From assembly GCA_036387255.1 (NCBI GenBank), contig DASVUC010000002.1, forward strand, positions 1-36,702: 36,702 bases of DNA, in the 5' to 3' direction. Shown one piece after another: positions 16,360 through 24,337 of the stretch. Position numbers and translations under genes: made by a program. Under the pieces are notes generated by a model, which worked only from the letters and a program-made list of their open reading frames with translations, searched no databases and was not told the DNA's origin. Position 1 is the first letter of the stretch. Each line of letters begins with the position of its first letter. This stretch comes from DASVUC01 sp036387255 (GTDB lineage Bacteria > Planctomycetota > Phycisphaerae > Tepidisphaerales > Tepidisphaeraceae).

Positions 16360-17460
16360 ATGCGGGCAAAGGATCAATTTGCGGGCGGAAAAGCTGTGGC
16401 ATCTTGCGAGCATCTGGAGCAGCGGCGGCTGTTTACCGCCGCACTGGTCAACCAGGAATTGCACCGGCCGCCCAGGTGCGTTGCCGATCTGAATGGAGAC
16501 AAGTGCGAGGACGTGATCGTCGTTACGAACGAGCGCACCGGAGGCGGTGGATCCGGCGGAGCGATCGGCTTCGACACCTATCTGAATGACGGCAAGGGCA
16601 ACATGCAGTTCGTGTCGCACACCACCTGCAAGGCTGAGGCAGGCACGGTGGCAGACGGCATCGCGGTGACCAACATCGATGGCGGCGCACCGGATGTGGC
16701 GCTGAAGATCGTCACCGGTCGTGCGACTTCGGCAGACCCACAAGCGGCCCCGGTCGTCTCGCTCATCCTGTTGTCGGGGACTGGCAAAGGTGACTTCGTG
16801 CAGCGCAACACGCTGGTGATCCCCCACGTCCTCGAGACTCGACGGTGGAGCCAGGATCCATACGTCGAAGATACCCAGCGCGGCTGCGTATCAGGGGATA
16901 TTGATGGGGATCAGGTTCCCGATGTGATCTCGTGGATCGAAAGCGATGTCGTGGCGCTGCTCGCAAAAACCGGTAAGCCGACGCCGGTGAATGTTCTCTT
17001 TAACCCGAGAGAATACAGCAGGGTGTTCGGGGTCGGCGACATGGATGGTGACGGACGTGCCGATCTGATCGCAGGGCTCGATGATGCCTTGTGCTGGGTG
17101 CCGTTCGACCTGACGGCAGAGGGATCCCCGGTCGCGGGAAAGATCCAGCAGGTTCAAGGCGTCGGCATCACGCAGAAAACGCAGATCGTCGTGGGGGATG
17201 TGGACGGAGACGGCATTACCGATGATCTGGTGCTGATGGACGCGCAGCGGGTCACGGTCGGGATCAACAATTTATCCAGCGGCGGCGGCATTAAGTTCGC
17301 GCAGGTCGACGGCACGCTTGGGGCCGATCCGGATGAGGTTCTGGTGGGAGACATCGATGGCGACGGCAAGGACGAAGTCTTTGTCACAGTCGACAAAACC
17401 AAGCCGGAAACAGCGACCAAAAAATACTATGTTGGCCATGTGACGCTGCTGAAGCAGTGA
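16360..17460 (+). CDS. FG-GAP/VCBS-like calcium-binding repeat protein
   Basis: The 366-residue protein contains at least five Asp-rich loops of the FG-GAP/EF-hand-like type: DLNGDKCEDV, DIDGDQVPDV, DMDGDGRADL, DVDGDGITDD and DIDGDGKDEV. They are spaced as in integrin-like beta-propellers that bind calcium in the loops. The N-terminus has no normal signal peptide but carries CEHLEQRRLFTA, resembling the LExRxL(F/L)xA stretch found at the start of many large planctomycete surface proteins. Export by a group-specific route is therefore plausible. GGAGGAG lies just upstream of the ATG. It is probably a surface or periplasmic binding protein; no partner is evident nearby. Confidence 0.8.
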   Translation: MRAKDQFAGGKAVASCEHLEQRRLFTAALVNQELHRPPRCVADLNGDKCEDVIVVTNERTGGGGSGGAIGFDTYLNDGKGNMQFVSHTTCKAEAGTVADGIAVTNIDGGAPDVALKIVTGRATSADPQAAPVVSLILLSGTGKGDFVQRNTLVIPHVLETRRWSQDPYVEDTQRGCVSGDIDGDQVPDVISWIESDVVALLAKTGKPTPVNVLFNPREYSRVFGVGDMDGDGRADLIAGLDDALCWVPFDLTAEGSPVAGKIQQVQGVGITQKTQIVVGDVDGDGITDDLVLMDAQRVTVGINNLSSGGGIKFAQVDGTLGADPDEVLVGDIDGDGKDEVFVTVDKTKPETATKKYYVGHVTLLKQ

Positions 17461-17502
17461 GCGGCTTGCGGCACCACTGAAGCGAAGGCGGCAACAGCCC
17501 CG

Positions 17503-18008
17503 ATGAGTCGCACGGAATTCGGCTTTTCGCGGAGCGTTTGCGCGTGCCGGCGGTGCGCGATCAGTTGCGAGCATGTTCCCGGCGCGCTGGCGCCGGGGGA
17601 TGTGGAGCGGATGGCCGCCTTCATCGGCGCCCAGGACGTTTTCGCCTTTGCGAGAGATCACCTCCTCGCTAGCGAAGGCGTGGCGGTGGTGACGGATCGC
17701 GGGGATCGCGTGACGCTGCGCACGCTCGTCCCAGCCACCGAGCCTGATGGCTCTTGCAAGTTTCTAAAGGGCGGACGCTGCACGATTCATGAAGTTTCGC
17801 CCTTTGGTTGCGCGTTCATTGATGCGCATCAAAGCGACGAGGCGTGCGGGCGGATGCACTTTATCGATCGCTTTACGCGGACGTGGAGTTCAGGGGGAAC
17901 TACACACAGGTTTGGGAATCGCTGCACGCGCTGGGTTTGGATGCGCCGCCCCTGGAGAAGCGGCAGTATCGCCTGATGAAGCAGATGCGCCGGGAAGGGT
18001 TGCTCTAA
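17503..18008 (+). pseudogene. YkgJ-type cysteine-cluster protein gene, interrupted by a one-base frameshift
   Basis: The first frame (from ATG 17503) has the cysteines of the YkgJ/zinc- or iron-binding cluster family: CACRRCAISC near the start and CKFLKGGRCTIHEVSPFGCAF around residue 85. After CGRMHFID (near 17868) it changes to Arg/Trp-rich nonsense and stops at 17976. The frame with codons starting one base earlier takes up a sensible helical C-terminus: LYADVEFRGNY, VWESLHALGLD and KRQYRLMKQMRREGLL, ending with TAA at 18006-18008. A single missing base between about 17850 and 17874, perhaps a T in GCTTTACG, explains this. It could be a true mutation or a sequence error. The function of the family is poorly known. 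Confidence 0.75.
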
Positions 18009-18123
18009 GTGAAGCGCCTTCCGGCCTGCTCAAGACGCTCTGCGGCAGCGGGCGGTGCTCCGCGCTGTCAACGGCAAGCCGGGCGGCTGAGTAGGTAGGA
18101 GGGCTTCACTTCTGGAGGATGAT

Positions 18124-19443
18124 TTGCATCAACATTTTTCCCGGCGGCGTTTTCTAAAATCATCGGCGGCGGCCGGCATGGCGCTGGCAGCGGGCGCACG
18201 CGCTCGCGCTGCGAATCAATCCATTGCCTGGAGCGGCGCGGGAAAGGATCAGCTCAATATCGGCATCATCGGCACCGGCTGGCGCGGTATGGACCACGTG
18301 CGCGAGTTCCAGCCCATCCTCGGTGCGCGCACCGTCGCCCTTTGCGATACCGATTCTTATTTCCTCGCCGAGGCGTCCAAGGTGGTGCCCAACGCGGCGA
18401 CCTATGGAAACTTTCGGGACCTTCTCAAGCACCCCCGGCTCGATGCCGTAGTGGTCGCCACGCCGGATCACACACACGCAACCATCTCCGCTACCGCGCT
18501 ACGCGCAGGCAAGCACGTCTACTGCGAGAAGCCGCTGACCCACACTGTGCATGAAGCACGGGCGATGGCAAAGCTCGCCCTTGAAACCAAGCTGGTCACG
18601 CAGATGGGCATCCAGATCCACGCCACCGACAATTACCGCCGCGTGGTGGAGTTGATTCAGTCCAACGCAATTGGCCCCGTGCATGAAGTGCACATCTGGA
18701 ACAACCGCAATCTGCCCAAGGTGGATGCAGTGACGGCGCCGGTGCCGAAGGAGCTGGATTACGATCTCTGGCTCGGACCGGTGGCGCCGCGTCCCTTCCG
18801 GCCGAGCTATCACCCCAAGTGGTGGCGCAACTGGTGGGCGTTCGGGAGCGGATTGCTCGGTGACATCTTCTCGCATCTCGCTGACGTCGCGTTCTGGGCG
18901 CTGGATCTGAAGCACCCAACTCGCATCGAGGCGGAGGGCTCCGCGCTATCCGATGAACGCTGCGCCGACTGGACGATCGTGCATTATGATTTCCCCGCGC
19001 GCGGGCATCTGCCCGCGGTGAAGCTGCACTGGTACGATCCGCCCAAGCGCCCCGAGGCCGTGGAAAGCTGGAAGCTTGATCCTAAGTTCGCTGCCGAAGC
19101 GATCGTGTTCATCGGCGAAAAGGGAAAGCTGGTGACGAACTACGGCGAGCATCAGCTGTTGCCGGCGGAAAACTATCGGAACTTCAAGCCGCCCGCCAAA
19201 AAGCTTGCCTCTTCGCGCGGCTTTCAACAGGAATGGGTCGCAGCCTGCCTCGCAAACGATCCAAAGATGGCAACCGCCCCCTTCTCCTACGGCTCGCTCC
19301 TCACCGAAGCCGCCCTGCTCGGTGTCGTCGCATTCAAGGCGAAGAAAGCGATCGAGTGGGACGCTGCCAACATGCGCATCCCAAACGCACCTGAAGCTGA
19401 AAAGTTCCTGAAGATTGACTATCGCGAAGGGTGGAGCCTGTAG
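18124..19443 (+). CDS. Tat-exported Gfo/Idh/MocA-family oxidoreductase
   Basis: The 439-residue protein starts with a twin-arginine signal, SRRRFLKSSAAAGMALAAGA, so it is exported folded with its cofactor. The Rossmann motif is IGIIGTGWRG, and HVYCEKPLTHTVHEA is the signature EKP motif at the end of the NAD(P) domain. WWRNWWAFGSGLLGDIFSHLAD belongs to the substrate domain of the planctomycete-enriched exported subfamily. Such enzymes oxidise or reduce sugars and sugar derivatives. The start is TTG, with GGAGG five bases upstream; no in-frame ATG gives a complete Tat signal. A repeat hairpin separates it from the convergent sigma-factor gene. Confidence 0.92.
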   Translation: MHQHFSRRRFLKSSAAAGMALAAGARARAANQSIAWSGAGKDQLNIGIIGTGWRGMDHVREFQPILGARTVALCDTDSYFLAEASKVVPNAATYGNFRDLLKHPRLDAVVVATPDHTHATISATALRAGKHVYCEKPLTHTVHEARAMAKLALETKLVTQMGIQIHATDNYRRVVELIQSNAIGPVHEVHIWNNRNLPKVDAVTAPVPKELDYDLWLGPVAPRPFRPSYHPKWWRNWWAFGSGLLGDIFSHLADVAFWALDLKHPTRIEAEGSALSDERCADWTIVHYDFPARGHLPAVKLHWYDPPKRPEAVESWKLDPKFAAEAIVFIGEKGKLVTNYGEHQLLPAENYRNFKPPAKKLASSRGFQQEWVAACLANDPKMATAPFSYGSLLTEAALLGVVAFKAKKAIEWDAANMRIPNAPEAEKFLKIDYREGWSL

Positions 19444-19444
19444 T

Positions 19445-19465
19445 GCCGACGCCTGCGTCGCGGCT
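19445..19465. terminator. Hairpin between convergent genes (possible bidirectional terminator)
   Basis: GCCGACGC and GCGTCGCGGC pair across a short loop directly after the oxidoreductase stop, in a 36-base gap between convergent genes. The sequence is a relative of the gyrA terminator palindrome (shared GACGCCTGCGTCG). There is no T-tract on either side, so terminator function is only likely, not shown. Confidence 0.45.
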
Positions 19466-19479
19466 GATGCGCAGCATCA

Positions 19480-22224
19480 CTAAACATTCTTGCGCCGGCG
19501 GCGCAAAACTAAACCCGCACCCACAACCAGCAGCGTCACGCCGCTCGGCTCCGGCGCACTTACCGCAAAAAACGTGAGCGAATCCGCGTGCGCGCCGATC
19601 AGGTTGTTATCGATGTCCCGGTGGAACGTGTCGTCCTTGATCCGGTGCCAAACGCCATCCGGCTCATACGCCCAGAACTTCAGGACCGACTCGTCGATCC
19701 CCAAGCTTTTGGCCAGGTGATCGTCATAGCGGATCGTAAAGTCATACCCGCCCAGCGCATCCACATCCGTGGGATCAAAAGCCCAGACGCCGATGAACCG
19801 GTGGATCTTCGGAAGCCGCGGAAGGTCGTCCCGGTCCGGCGACAAGAGCGTGATGTTTACCTCTCCCGCATTGGTCGCATCGTGCACCGTGAACCGCACC
19901 GCGTTCACCAGGTCCAGCACCGGATCGATATCGCTCTCGCCCCACGTGTAGGTGCCCGAACCGGTCTTCACATGGAGCGGCGGCAGCTTGAGCGCGCCTT
20001 TGCGCTTGGCGTGCCAGCCATGCGTGCCGCCCTCGGTGGGGTTCTCGATATTGTTTTCGATTGCTGAGAAATGTGACAAATCCAGCGTGTGATCCACGTT
20101 GAACCCGTCGGCGATGATCTTGTCGTTGTTGACCAGCGTGCCGCGGAACTTCACATCTCCCCACCCGGTGAGCGTGCCGCTGGCGCTTTCGCTGGCGCGT
20201 ACGATGAGGTTCGTTCGGACGAGCGACCCTTCGGAGATGCTAGCCGTCGTCTTCGAATCGCCAATCTGCCACGACCCGTCGCCTTGATAACCGATGCGAA
20301 CCGTCGGATCTTTCTGCCCGCCGCTGAAGAACACGGTGCCGCGCTTCAGCGCAAACGTGCCGTCGGCGGACGCGTACTTGGCGACATCGATCGTCGCCGG
20401 CTGAGTCTCATCAGCCGGGAAATAGTCACTCGCGTACGGGCCGAACGTGTAGCTGGAGAGAACGACCTTTCCGCCGTTCTGATTCAGCGTCCCCTTGCCG
20501 CGTACGCCGACCGTCAGGTCCCCACCATTGAGCACGCCGTCGCCTTCCAGGGTGTAAGTCCCGGTGCCCGAGACGGCATTTCCCATCGCGACGTGGGTCG
20601 AAGAATTCGTCCCCCCCGTCTGCGTAAAAATTCCCTTGCCCTTGTCGCCGATAATCTCCGCCGCGGCAGTGAGCGTTCCGCCGGTCTGCTCATAGATCCC
20701 GGTCGAGCCCTCTTCTTTTCCAAGAACCAGATCCCCCTGCACATCGTGATTGCCACCGGTCTGACGGAAGTAACCGAAGCCATTGGCCACCGCGCCGATT
20801 GTTGTGCCCCTGGTGGTGATGTTGGCGTTCGACGGCATCACGTAATGCGCCGGCGTCCCGCTCCCGCCGCCCAGCGTCAGGTGGCCGGTCGACACATCGA
20901 TCGGCGCATCCACCGAAGGATTCGCATTGGGGTTACCGGCCGCTTTACCCGAAGACGCCACAGCCCCAACGCCTTCGATTCCCGCCCCCACCGGCAACGA
21001 CTTACCCGATTGCGGCGCAGGCATCGGCGTCAGCCACTCGCCCACCGACTGGATCGCATCGCGATGCGCCAGCGCCGGATTCTGTTCCTTTGCCGGCGCG
21101 AGTCTATTTCCCGTCGCAGGATTGAGTGTCAGCGTCTGCTCGACCTGCGCGGGTTTATTGGAAGCAACAGCCACGGGCAATGGCGCCACCATCGGCAGTG
21201 ACAGTTCCGGCTGCATCTGTATCGCCGGCGCGGGTGTCGACTGCACCACAATCGGCTGCGCCTGCGCGGGTTGATTGTTCACCTGCCGGGCCGGTGTCAG
21301 CGCCTTGAGCAGCGGGCGCACCAGGTTCCGCAGATCCCACGGCACCTGAAGCCGCAGGCGCATCTCCTTCACGCTCTGCACGACCGTCGGCCCGGCGAGC
21401 GTCGTCGCGATGCTGGCCACCAGCATGATCGCGATCGCCGCCCGCACCTTTGCGTACATCACCGCCTTGGCGGCAATTCGCGCGATGGCAATCGCATGTG
21501 TCGCCGCAAATGCGGCCGCCGCACCGTTTCCGTTGGAATGCGCCGCCACCGCAATCGCACGTGACGCCGTTCGCACCACCAGGTCCGCCGGCATCGACGC
21601 GTGTAAAACTTCCTCTAGGACGAAGGGCAGCGACGCCCCAATCGCCATCCCCCGCTTGGCCAGCCTCTTGCCCAGCATGGCCCGGCCGCGGTGAACGCGC
21701 ACGCCCAGCGTCGCCGGCTTGCAGTTCAGCTCCTTGGCCATCTCTTCGCGGTTCATCCCGCCGAAGTAGTGCAGGATCAGCGGCATGCGATACTTTGCAG
21801 GCATCGAGCTGAGCTCTTCCTGCATGATCCGCTTCAGCTCATCATCCTGCGGCGCATCGGCCGGATTATCGATGCGGTGCGCCTGGCCGTTGCCGTTGAT
21901 CTCGGCCAGCTTCTCTTCCCGCTTCTTACGCCGTGTCTTCGACTTCTTCACGTCTAACGCCAATCGATGCGCCACCCGCTGAAGCCAGGGGCCGATGTAA
22001 TGAATCGGCTTGCCCGTCTTGGCTTGCAGCGCGAGGGACAGAAAGACCGCCTGGGTCGCGTCTTCAGCGTCGTGACTCGACTGAGCCACGCGATAGCAGA
22101 CGCTGTAGACCATGCCCGCATATCGGCGCACGATCTCCTCAAACGGGGGCTGTGCACCCGTCTCAACAAATTCCTTCAGAAGCTCGTCTGCGCTCTTCTC
22201 TGGGAAGAGCCTCGATTTCCCCAA
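19480..22224 (-). CDS. ECF sigma factor fused to transmembrane segment, repeat passenger and PEP-CTERM anchor
   Basis: One open frame of 914 residues. Residues 20-95 are sigma region 2 (YAGMVYSVCYRVA, DAEDATQAVFLSL); 130-190 are region 4 with a helix-turn-helix (NREEMAKELNCKPATLGVRV). Residues 212-260 are Ala/His-rich helices, and 262-279 form one hydrophobic membrane-length helix (AAIAIMLVASIATTLAGP). Residues 310-440 are Pro/Gln/Ala-rich linker. From about 480 to 590 a unit of roughly 20-25 residues recurs: FRQTGGNHDVQGDLVLG, YEQTGGTLTAAAEIIG, FTQTGGTNSSTHVAMG, YTLEGDGVLNGGDLTVG. The end (890-914) is a PEP-CTERM sorting signal: APEPSG, hydrophobic stretch, RRRRK. Planctomycete ECF factors with C-terminal extensions and a membrane helix are known; a sortable surface domain on one is unusual. 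Start is TTG with GAGGG seven bases upstream. Cytoplasmic sigma and outside passenger are inferred. Confidence 0.88.
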   Translation of the reverse strand: MGKSRLFPEKSADELLKEFVETGAQPPFEEIVRRYAGMVYSVCYRVAQSSHDAEDATQAVFLSLALQAKTGKPIHYIGPWLQRVAHRLALDVKKSKTRRKKREEKLAEINGNGQAHRIDNPADAPQDDELKRIMQEELSSMPAKYRMPLILHYFGGMNREEMAKELNCKPATLGVRVHRGRAMLGKRLAKRGMAIGASLPFVLEEVLHASMPADLVVRTASRAIAVAAHSNGNGAAAAFAATHAIAIARIAAKAVMYAKVRAAIAIMLVASIATTLAGPTVVQSVKEMRLRLQVPWDLRNLVRPLLKALTPARQVNNQPAQAQPIVVQSTPAPAIQMQPELSLPMVAPLPVAVASNKPAQVEQTLTLNPATGNRLAPAKEQNPALAHRDAIQSVGEWLTPMPAPQSGKSLPVGAGIEGVGAVASSGKAAGNPNANPSVDAPIDVSTGHLTLGGGSGTPAHYVMPSNANITTRGTTIGAVANGFGYFRQTGGNHDVQGDLVLGKEEGSTGIYEQTGGTLTAAAEIIGDKGKGIFTQTGGTNSSTHVAMGNAVSGTGTYTLEGDGVLNGGDLTVGVRGKGTLNQNGGKVVLSSYTFGPYASDYFPADETQPATIDVAKYASADGTFALKRGTVFFSGGQKDPTVRIGYQGDGSWQIGDSKTTASISEGSLVRTNLIVRASESASGTLTGWGDVKFRGTLVNNDKIIADGFNVDHTLDLSHFSAIENNIENPTEGGTHGWHAKRKGALKLPPLHVKTGSGTYTWGESDIDPVLDLVNAVRFTVHDATNAGEVNITLLSPDRDDLPRLPKIHRFIGVWAFDPTDVDALGGYDFTIRYDDHLAKSLGIDESVLKFWAYEPDGVWHRIKDDTFHRDIDNNLIGAHADSLTFFAVSAPEPSGVTLLVVGAGLVLRRRRKNV

Positions 22225-22293
22225 GGGCTTACCCTCGCGGTAAGGGACGACGGATCAATCAGAAGCGTTACAGGACTAGACTGAAGTTTAGCG

Positions 22294-22299
22294 TTTATA
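22294..22299 (-). promoter_or_regulatory. Possible -10 element of the sigma-fusion gene
   Basis: TATAAA on the minus strand, about 70 bases before the TTG start, in the 240-base divergent spacer. No convincing -35 sequence stands 16-18 bases further upstream, so this is a weak call. Confidence 0.25.
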
Positions 22300-22330
22300 G
22301 ATTGCGCAGACGAATAAAAACGGGAGGAAT

Positions 22331-22453
22331 ATGAATTGGATTGAGTCAATCTGGGTGAAGGTTGCGAGGGAGGTGGCGCGTTTACCTAAGTTAACGAGAG
22401 CAGGAGCCTGCAGCTCCAGAGCCGAGGTTCACAAACCTTCCCTGCACGCATAG
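22331..22453 (+). CDS. Possible small peptide (40 residues) upstream of the aldo/keto reductase gene
   Basis: ATG at 22331 follows GGGAGGAAT, one of the best ribosome-binding sites in the window, and opens a 40-codon frame (start MNWIESIWVKVAREVARLPK) that stops 11 bases before the aldo/keto reductase ATG. The first half could form a basic amphipathic helix; the second half looks unconstrained. It may be a leader peptide or chance. No family was recognised. Confidence 0.25.
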   Translation: MNWIESIWVKVAREVARLPKLTRAGACSSRAEVHKPSLHA

Positions 22454-22464
22454 TGTTCCTCTTC

Positions 22465-23424
22465 ATGAAATACCGCAGACTCGGGAAAACTGGATTGATG
22501 GTCTCCGTCGTCGGCCTAGGCACCTGGCAATTTGGCGGCGAATGGGGCAAGGAGTTTGAGCAATCGGAAGTTGACGCCATGTTCGACCGCGCCCGCGACC
22601 TCGGGATGAACCTCATCGACACCGCCGAGTGCTACGGCGACCATACCTCGGAACGCCTCATCGGATCCGCCATCAACCGCGACCGCTCCAAGTGGATCGT
22701 CGCCACCAAGTTCGGCCACAAGTTCCACAGCTACATGAACCGCACCGACACCCGCACCGTCGAGACGGTTCGCCAGGAACTGGAAGAATCCCTCCGCGCC
22801 CTTCGCACCGACTACATTGACCTCTACCAGTACCACTCCTGGGGCGATGACACCTTCTTCAAGGAAGACGTGCAGGCCGAGCTCGAGAAGCAGCTGGCTG
22901 CTGGAAAGATCCGGCACCTGGGCAACTCCGTGGCCAAGAACGACAACGTCAAGCAGATTTCTGCATCCGAGGCGAAGCAGGTCGAGTTCATCCAGATCAT
23001 CTACAACCGCCTGGACCGAACCCCCGAGAACACCACCTTTCCTATGTGCATCGAACAAGACTTGGGCGTGCTCGCGCGCGTGCCGCTTGCCAGCGGCTTT
23101 CTCTCTGGCAAATACCGCCCCGGCCATCGCTTCACGGAGGGCGACGTCCGGAGCGGCCGCGACCAGAAGATCGTCGATGAGAAGCTGAAGGAAGTGGAGC
23201 AGATCGCGCGGGAAGAGGTGCCCCAAGGCACAGATATGGCGACCTGGGCGCTGGCGTGGTGTCTTCAGCACGCCGCTGTGACCAGCGTGATCCCGGGCGT
23301 CAAAAGCGTCGAGCAGGTCGAGTCGAATGCCCGGGCGGCGGAGTTGGAAATCGTCAAGCAGGATCACCCCCAGGCATGGAAAGAGCAGCGAGCGACCAGC
23401 GGGACCCATCCCGAAGCGCCGTAG
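22465..23424 (+). CDS. Aldo/keto reductase family protein
   Basis: The 319-residue TIM-barrel NADPH-dependent oxidoreductase has the full catalytic tetrad: Asp52 and Tyr57 (NLIDTAECYG), Lys82 (VATKFG) and His124 (LYQYHSWG). VTSVIPGVKSVEQVESN near the C-terminus matches the cofactor-binding region of the family. The first strand YRRLGKTGLMVSVVGLGTW is typical of the bacterial YajO/IolS-like group. It is cytoplasmic; the substrate is an unspecified carbonyl compound or sugar. ATG 22465 is preferred to a GTG at 22453, because family members begin MKYRxLG. Confidence 0.95.
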   Translation: MKYRRLGKTGLMVSVVGLGTWQFGGEWGKEFEQSEVDAMFDRARDLGMNLIDTAECYGDHTSERLIGSAINRDRSKWIVATKFGHKFHSYMNRTDTRTVETVRQELEESLRALRTDYIDLYQYHSWGDDTFFKEDVQAELEKQLAAGKIRHLGNSVAKNDNVKQISASEAKQVEFIQIIYNRLDRTPENTTFPMCIEQDLGVLARVPLASGFLSGKYRPGHRFTEGDVRSGRDQKIVDEKLKEVEQIAREEVPQGTDMATWALAWCLQHAAVTSVIPGVKSVEQVESNARAAELEIVKQDHPQAWKEQRATSGTHPEAP

Positions 23425-23515
23425 CGTTATCAATTTGCGTTGAAAACACAGAATCCGAAGGGGTAAATTGGGCACGCGGGCGTGAACCGTCCGCTGCCGG
23501 TATCGCACTAGTTGT

Positions 23516-24256
23516 ATGGCGCTCGCCCTTGACCATCCCGCTCACGGCGAATCAAAGCTCGGGCTTTGTCTCGACTGTAACTACCCTCTGCACGGGCTGC
23601 CCACGCCTCGCTGCCCTGAGTGCGGGCGCAACTTTGATCCCGCCGATCCTCTGACGATGAATATGGGGCGGGAACTGACGAGCCTGATGCTGTGGGTTCT
23701 CGGGCCGATCCGCGGGCTCGTCGGTGCCGCTTCGTGGGCGGCCTTGTTCTTCGCGCTCTGGTCCGCGCGCCTTCCTGGTGGGAAAGTGCGCGCTTCCGCT
23801 TCGCTTTGGGTGCTGGTGGCACTGGGGCTTGTTTGGCTGATCTGGCCTGTGCTCCGGGGGATCTATGGCAGGAAGTACGGCTGGCCGACGTCGCTGCTCA
23901 TGCAGGGGCAGAAGCAGCGCGTGCTCGTTGGCATCGCGATGGTGCTGAGCGCCATTGCGATCTGGTACCGCCTGCCGCTGAAAGCAGGAATCGCCATCAG
24001 CCGCCCCGCGATGGAACGCATGGCTAAGAACTTGGTCGCTTCGGGCAACTTCTACGCCAACGACCAGTGGGTCGGCGTCTATCCGGCTAAACACATTAAA
24101 GTCGTCCCCGGCGGTGTGCGATTCACCTCTGAAGACAGCGACGTCACCTATAAAGCGGGCTTCGCGTACCTGCCCAACGTGGATCCGAAAAAGAGTAACT
24201 GGAAAACCTACCGCTTCATCGGCAACGGCTGGTGGACGTGGCGCGAAGAGGGTTGA
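23516..24256 (+). CDS. Zinc-ribbon membrane protein, function unknown
   Basis: The 246-residue protein begins with a four-Cys zinc ribbon (CLDC at 18-21 and CPEC at 33-36, then GRNFDPADP), a small domain placed at the N-terminus of many planctomycete membrane proteins. Three hydrophobic stretches follow (around residues 58-85, 95-115 and 140-160), then a soluble C-terminal part of about 85 residues ending with WWTWREEG. It probably lies in the inner membrane with the ribbon in the cytoplasm. No catalytic motif is visible. It sits between the aldo/keto reductase and the PQQ fusion gene, all on one strand, with gaps of 91 and 81 bases. Confidence 0.8.
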   Translation: MALALDHPAHGESKLGLCLDCNYPLHGLPTPRCPECGRNFDPADPLTMNMGRELTSLMLWVLGPIRGLVGAASWAALFFALWSARLPGGKVRASASLWVLVALGLVWLIWPVLRGIYGRKYGWPTSLLMQGQKQRVLVGIAMVLSAIAIWYRLPLKAGIAISRPAMERMAKNLVASGNFYANDQWVGVYPAKHIKVVPGGVRFTSEDSDVTYKAGFAYLPNVDPKKSNWKTYRFIGNGWWTWREEG

Positions 24257-24323
24257 TCCGCATCAACAATGTGGCGAGTGGGAGCAGCGCCGGGGTCACC
24301 TGGCGCTGACGCGCGTCTGCCGC

Positions 24324-24329
24324 TATAGT
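24324..24329 (+). promoter_or_regulatory. Possible -10 element giving a near-leaderless mRNA for the PQQ fusion gene
   Basis: TATAGT ends eight bases before the GTG start at 24338, and no Shine-Dalgarno-like sequence lies between. The expected transcription start would fall on or next to the start codon. No good -35 hexamer is seen. Confidence 0.35.
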
Positions 24330-24337
24330 GCAGGCCC

